Below are positions 61,584-64,000 of a DNA stretch of 64,000 nucleotides, in pieces. A program made the translations under genes and the position numbers. Below the pieces are notes generated by a model that did no database searches, had not been told where the DNA came from, and saw nothing but the letters and a program-made list of their open reading frames with translations. Every line of letters starts with the position of its first letter. Within the stretch, counting starts at the first letter, position 1. Source of the stretch: Pelagibacterium halotolerans B2 (GTDB lineage: Bacteria; Pseudomonadota; Alphaproteobacteria; Rhizobiales; Devosiaceae); NCBI RefSeq assembly GCF_000230555.1, contig NC_016078.1, positions 2,604,001 to 2,668,000 on the forward strand, given 5' to 3'.

Positions 61584-62272
61584 GTGAATACCTCCTCCTC
61601 TTGCGGTCTGACCGCGGTCTGAGTTTTTGCCAAACTAGTATATCGTTACGGGAAGTCAAGAGCGTTAAGCCCATGTGTGGACCGCTAGGCCTGACAATAG
61701 AACGCAATTGTAGAATCTTGGCGGATCCTGGTTGCGCTAATCGACACCGGCGACCATGGTCTCGTTGCTGCTCATTGAAACTTGGCGGACCTTGACGGCT
61801 CAGCTCGGGCCGCGGCTCCCCCCATGAGTTTTCAGCGATACAAGCGGACCGGCGGCATCTGGGACGGCACAAAGCCGGGCTGAAAGGCAGGAATGAGGGC
61901 GCGTTGCCGACAGGCGAAAAGAGGCCGAATCCAGAGGGTCAGCTGTTGGAGACGGAAACGCTGCGGATGTGCCGATGTTCCCGACGCTGGCCGCGATCCG
62001 CAACAGGAAAAAGATCCTGTGAAGGGCCGTCGTCATACCGGCGCGGTAGGATATGCTGGCACATGGCGGAGGATGGCATCATAGATCAAGCCGAAAGGAA
62101 GATCATCACCGCGGCGAAGAAAAAATCCTCTCGGCCCAGTCGGGGCATCCTGTGCCGAACTTGAGTGCGACGGCCACCAGGTACAAAACACGGCACCAGA
62201 TGGAATGTATCAGGCGCTTGCTGAAGCAGGCCCTTCGGTGCAGGCGCTGAAAGGGACGATCACTGCCGCCAC
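61584..62272. other. 689-base intergenic region, no recognised gene
   Basis: Contains the promoter of the TRAP operon on the minus strand (AT-rich AACTAGTATATCG near 61633, possibly an operator) and otherwise short frames without family features. Could include decayed coding DNA; nothing supportable. Confidence 0.4.
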
Positions 62273-63556
62273 TCAACCATAAAATACCGATGGAAGTGTC
62301 ATCGATACTTGAGGCACAAAAGAGACCAGCATGAGGACCACCGCCATTATGATCAGTTGCGGCCAGATCGCCTTGGCAAGCTTCCCGAGCGACAGATTGG
62401 AAATAGCCATACCCACAAACAGGCAATAGCCGATCGGGGGCGTGGCCATACCCATGGCGACATTGGTGACGATGATAGTACCGAACTGAATCGGGTCCAT
62501 GCCGATTTGCTGTGATAGCGCGATAAACATAGGCCCCAGGATCACCATGATGGCGATTTCGTCCATAACCGCGCAGGCTATGATAATCGCGATGTTGAGC
62601 ACGATGATCACCAGCCATGGCTCCCCCACACTCGAGACAAGGAATTCGGCAGCGCCGACGGCCAGTCGTTCCTGCGCAACCAACCATCCGAAGCCGGAGG
62701 AAGCAGCGATAATGAACATGATCATACCCGATGTCTTGGCTGCGGACATGATGATATCGGGTAGGTCCCTGAGCCGGATGCGCCGTTCAACAAAAGTTCC
62801 CACTACGATTGCATAAAGACAGCTGGCGACACCCGCTTCTGTGGGGGTGAAGATGCCGCTATAGATTCCACCCAAAACCAGAACTGGCGCCATCAACGCC
62901 CAGATACCGTTACGGAAAGCTTGTCGAATCTCGGACCAGCTAGCACGGGGCATTCGCGGAATATTGTGCTTTTTTGCGTGAAACCAGGTGATGATCATGA
63001 AACCGATGATCAACAACACCGCCGGCCCGACTCCGGCTATGAACAGCTGGGCAATCGAGGTTTCAGCGATAACCGCCCAAATCACGGCGGCAATCGAGGG
63101 AGGAATCATCGGGCCGAGTACGCCCGCGCTGACGGCCAAGCTTGTCGCAAAAGGTTTCGAGAAGCCCCGTTCCACCATTGCCGGTATCAAAATCGAGCCC
63201 ACGGCGGCAGTAGTTGCCGGCGCCGATCCGGAAATGGCCGCAAATATGGCCGCTGCTAATATGGTTACGTGCCCCAGACCACCGCGCAAGTGCCGAACCA
63301 GAACATCGGCGACATCGACAATGCGTTGAGACAGGCCGCCTTGCGTCATGATCTGGCCGGCCAGCATGAAAAACGGGATCGCGAGCAGACTGAAGGACTG
63401 CGTGCCCCCCAGCATCATCTGGGGCAAAACAAGCAGATCAACATCGGCAACCACAAGAGCGGCCACCGTGCAAAGCCCTAATGCAACCGCAAACGGGACA
63501 CCCAGAATGACCAGCAGGGCGAACCCGGTCGTGAGGACAAGTGCGACTTCAGACAT
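62273..63556 (-). CDS. dctM: TRAP transporter large permease (DctM), second system
   Basis: 427 residues, about 12 membrane segments: SFSLLAIPFFMLAGQIMTQG, AAIFAAISGSAPATTAAVGS, GVLGPMIPPSIAAVIWAVIA, GIYSGIFTPTEAGVASCLYA. Distinct in sequence from the DctM at 57561. Overlaps the small permease gene by 8 bases. No further gene follows for 700 bases. Confidence 0.93.
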   Translation of the reverse strand: MSEVALVLTTGFALLVILGVPFAVALGLCTVAALVVADVDLLVLPQMMLGGTQSFSLLAIPFFMLAGQIMTQGGLSQRIVDVADVLVRHLRGGLGHVTILAAAIFAAISGSAPATTAAVGSILIPAMVERGFSKPFATSLAVSAGVLGPMIPPSIAAVIWAVIAETSIAQLFIAGVGPAVLLIIGFMIITWFHAKKHNIPRMPRASWSEIRQAFRNGIWALMAPVLVLGGIYSGIFTPTEAGVASCLYAIVVGTFVERRIRLRDLPDIIMSAAKTSGMIMFIIAASSGFGWLVAQERLAVGAAEFLVSSVGEPWLVIIVLNIAIIIACAVMDEIAIMVILGPMFIALSQQIGMDPIQFGTIIVTNVAMGMATPPIGYCLFVGMAISNLSLGKLAKAIWPQLIIMAVVLMLVSFVPQVSMTLPSVFYG

Positions 63557-64000
63557 CGGTTTTTACAACCGTCTCGGGCTGATCCACGCGAATGACCCGT
63601 TCCGCACCAAATATCATGATCAACACGCCTGACACCGGCAGGGCGGCATACAGCCAGACCAGAGGATAGCCAATGGCGGCGGACCGCAGCCCGCCCGCTT
63701 CGAAGGTATAGCGCCCGCCAGCCCAGAACAGAACACCCCCCAGAACTATACAAAGAGCATTCACGCAACGCTGCTGTATGATTTGCCAGCGTGGCGGCAG
63801 GCTTTCCGCGACAATAACGAGCCGTGCGTGAAAGCCTTCCCGGATGCCCAACGGCGCAATCAGCAGCACGGACCAGCTGAACATCGCCAGGGCAACTTCG
63901 TCAGGCCAGGGCAGCGTGACTGAAAATGCGTATCGCAATACGACCTGCAGCCCCAGGGAAAGAAGCATGACCAGGGTCATGACCACGACAAGCATCACAA
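63549..64000 (-). CDS. dctQ: TRAP transporter small permease (DctQ), second system, partial
   Basis: The 150 residues present contain the family motif LPWPDEVALAMFSWSVLLIA and GIREGFHARLVIVAESLPP, with three to four membrane helices. The frame is open to the end of the window, so the true N-terminus and the receptor gene lie outside. Confidence 0.88.
   Translation of the reverse strand, partial: VMLVVVMTLVMLLSLGLQVVLRYAFSVTLPWPDEVALAMFSWSVLLIAPLGIREGFHARLVIVAESLPPRWQIIQQRCVNALCIVLGGVLFWAGGRYTFEAGGLRSAAIGYPLVWLYAALPVSGVLIMIFGAERVIRVDQPETVVKTDV

Noticed and set aside
61584..62272. Hidden gene in the 689-base gap before the second TRAP system
   Set aside because: Frames of up to 98 codons on both strands are dense in Arg/Cys/Ser and match no family; no consistent coding signal.
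1..64000. CRISPR arrays, rRNA genes or a replication origin
   Set aside because: No regularly spaced repeats, no rRNA-like segments and no origin-type repeat cluster were seen on reading through.

Overview
This is a high-GC bacterial chromosome segment. The family content (TAXI and DctPQM TRAP systems, UgpC- and SsuABC-type ABC transporters, FCD-GntR, IclR, RpiR and HxlR regulators, IS21/IS91 elements) and overlapping ATGA/GTGA operon junctions suggest an alphaproteobacterium, probably Hyphomicrobiales (Devosia/Pelagibacterium-like). That assignment is inference; there is no rRNA or core marker here. The window is a mosaic of catabolic operons separated by insertion-sequence wreckage and one integrase-bearing island.

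Layout. 1-1.2 kb: the start of a LysR gene facing a secreted tandem-domain ABM-like protein. 1.3-3.0 kb: two fused IS21 tails. 3.1-14.5 kb: a hexuronate locus: glycosidase-like enzyme, complete MalK/UgpC-type ABC transporter, GntR regulator, then uxuA, uxaC (one-base frameshift in a run of 8 G) and uxuB. Import, cleavage and conversion of uronates to 2-keto-3-deoxygluconate is the obvious job. 15.0-16.4 kb: divergent qorB/HxlR pair. 16.4-17.3 kb: gene relics (nqrA, IS256, VanZ). 17.3-25.7 kb: a nucleoside/nucleobase locus (deoxyribosyltransferase, nucleoside hydrolase, RpiR regulator, then Tat-type binding protein, amidohydrolase, ABC transporter and ribokinase). 25.7-28.5 kb: a GntR gene beheaded by an IS21 left end, a broken XRE gene and a decayed ABC transporter.

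28.5-41.7 kb: an aromatic-acid locus. Two-subunit Rieske dioxygenase, PdxA-family dehydrogenase, reductase and IclR regulator lie in the order of terephthalate (tph) operons, followed by an aldehyde dehydrogenase and a ThDP enzyme. Divergently lie an FMN reductase, an unrecognised membrane transporter and a TAXI-TRAP transporter. A GTTCG-N5-CGAA(C/T) dyad occurs upstream of both the dioxygenase and the TRAP receptor.

41.7-56.1 kb: accessory DNA. An IS91-type element with a deleted recombinase is followed by an integrase island: two tRNA 3' halves side by side, a frameshifted integrase, an excisionase-like gene, a nuclease, XRE and HTH proteins, a DEDD exonuclease (frameshifted) and many small unknown genes. 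Its most distinctive feature is a three-gene module (about 100-aa protein, metallophosphoesterase, Cys-rich protein) present twice in inverted orientation around the integrase, with conserved promoter segments and associated 26-bp dyads.

56.3-64 kb: a carbohydrate TRAP locus (rpiB, GntR, DctM, DctQ, DctP, ADP-ribosylglycohydrolase family protein) and the start of another TRAP system running off the end.
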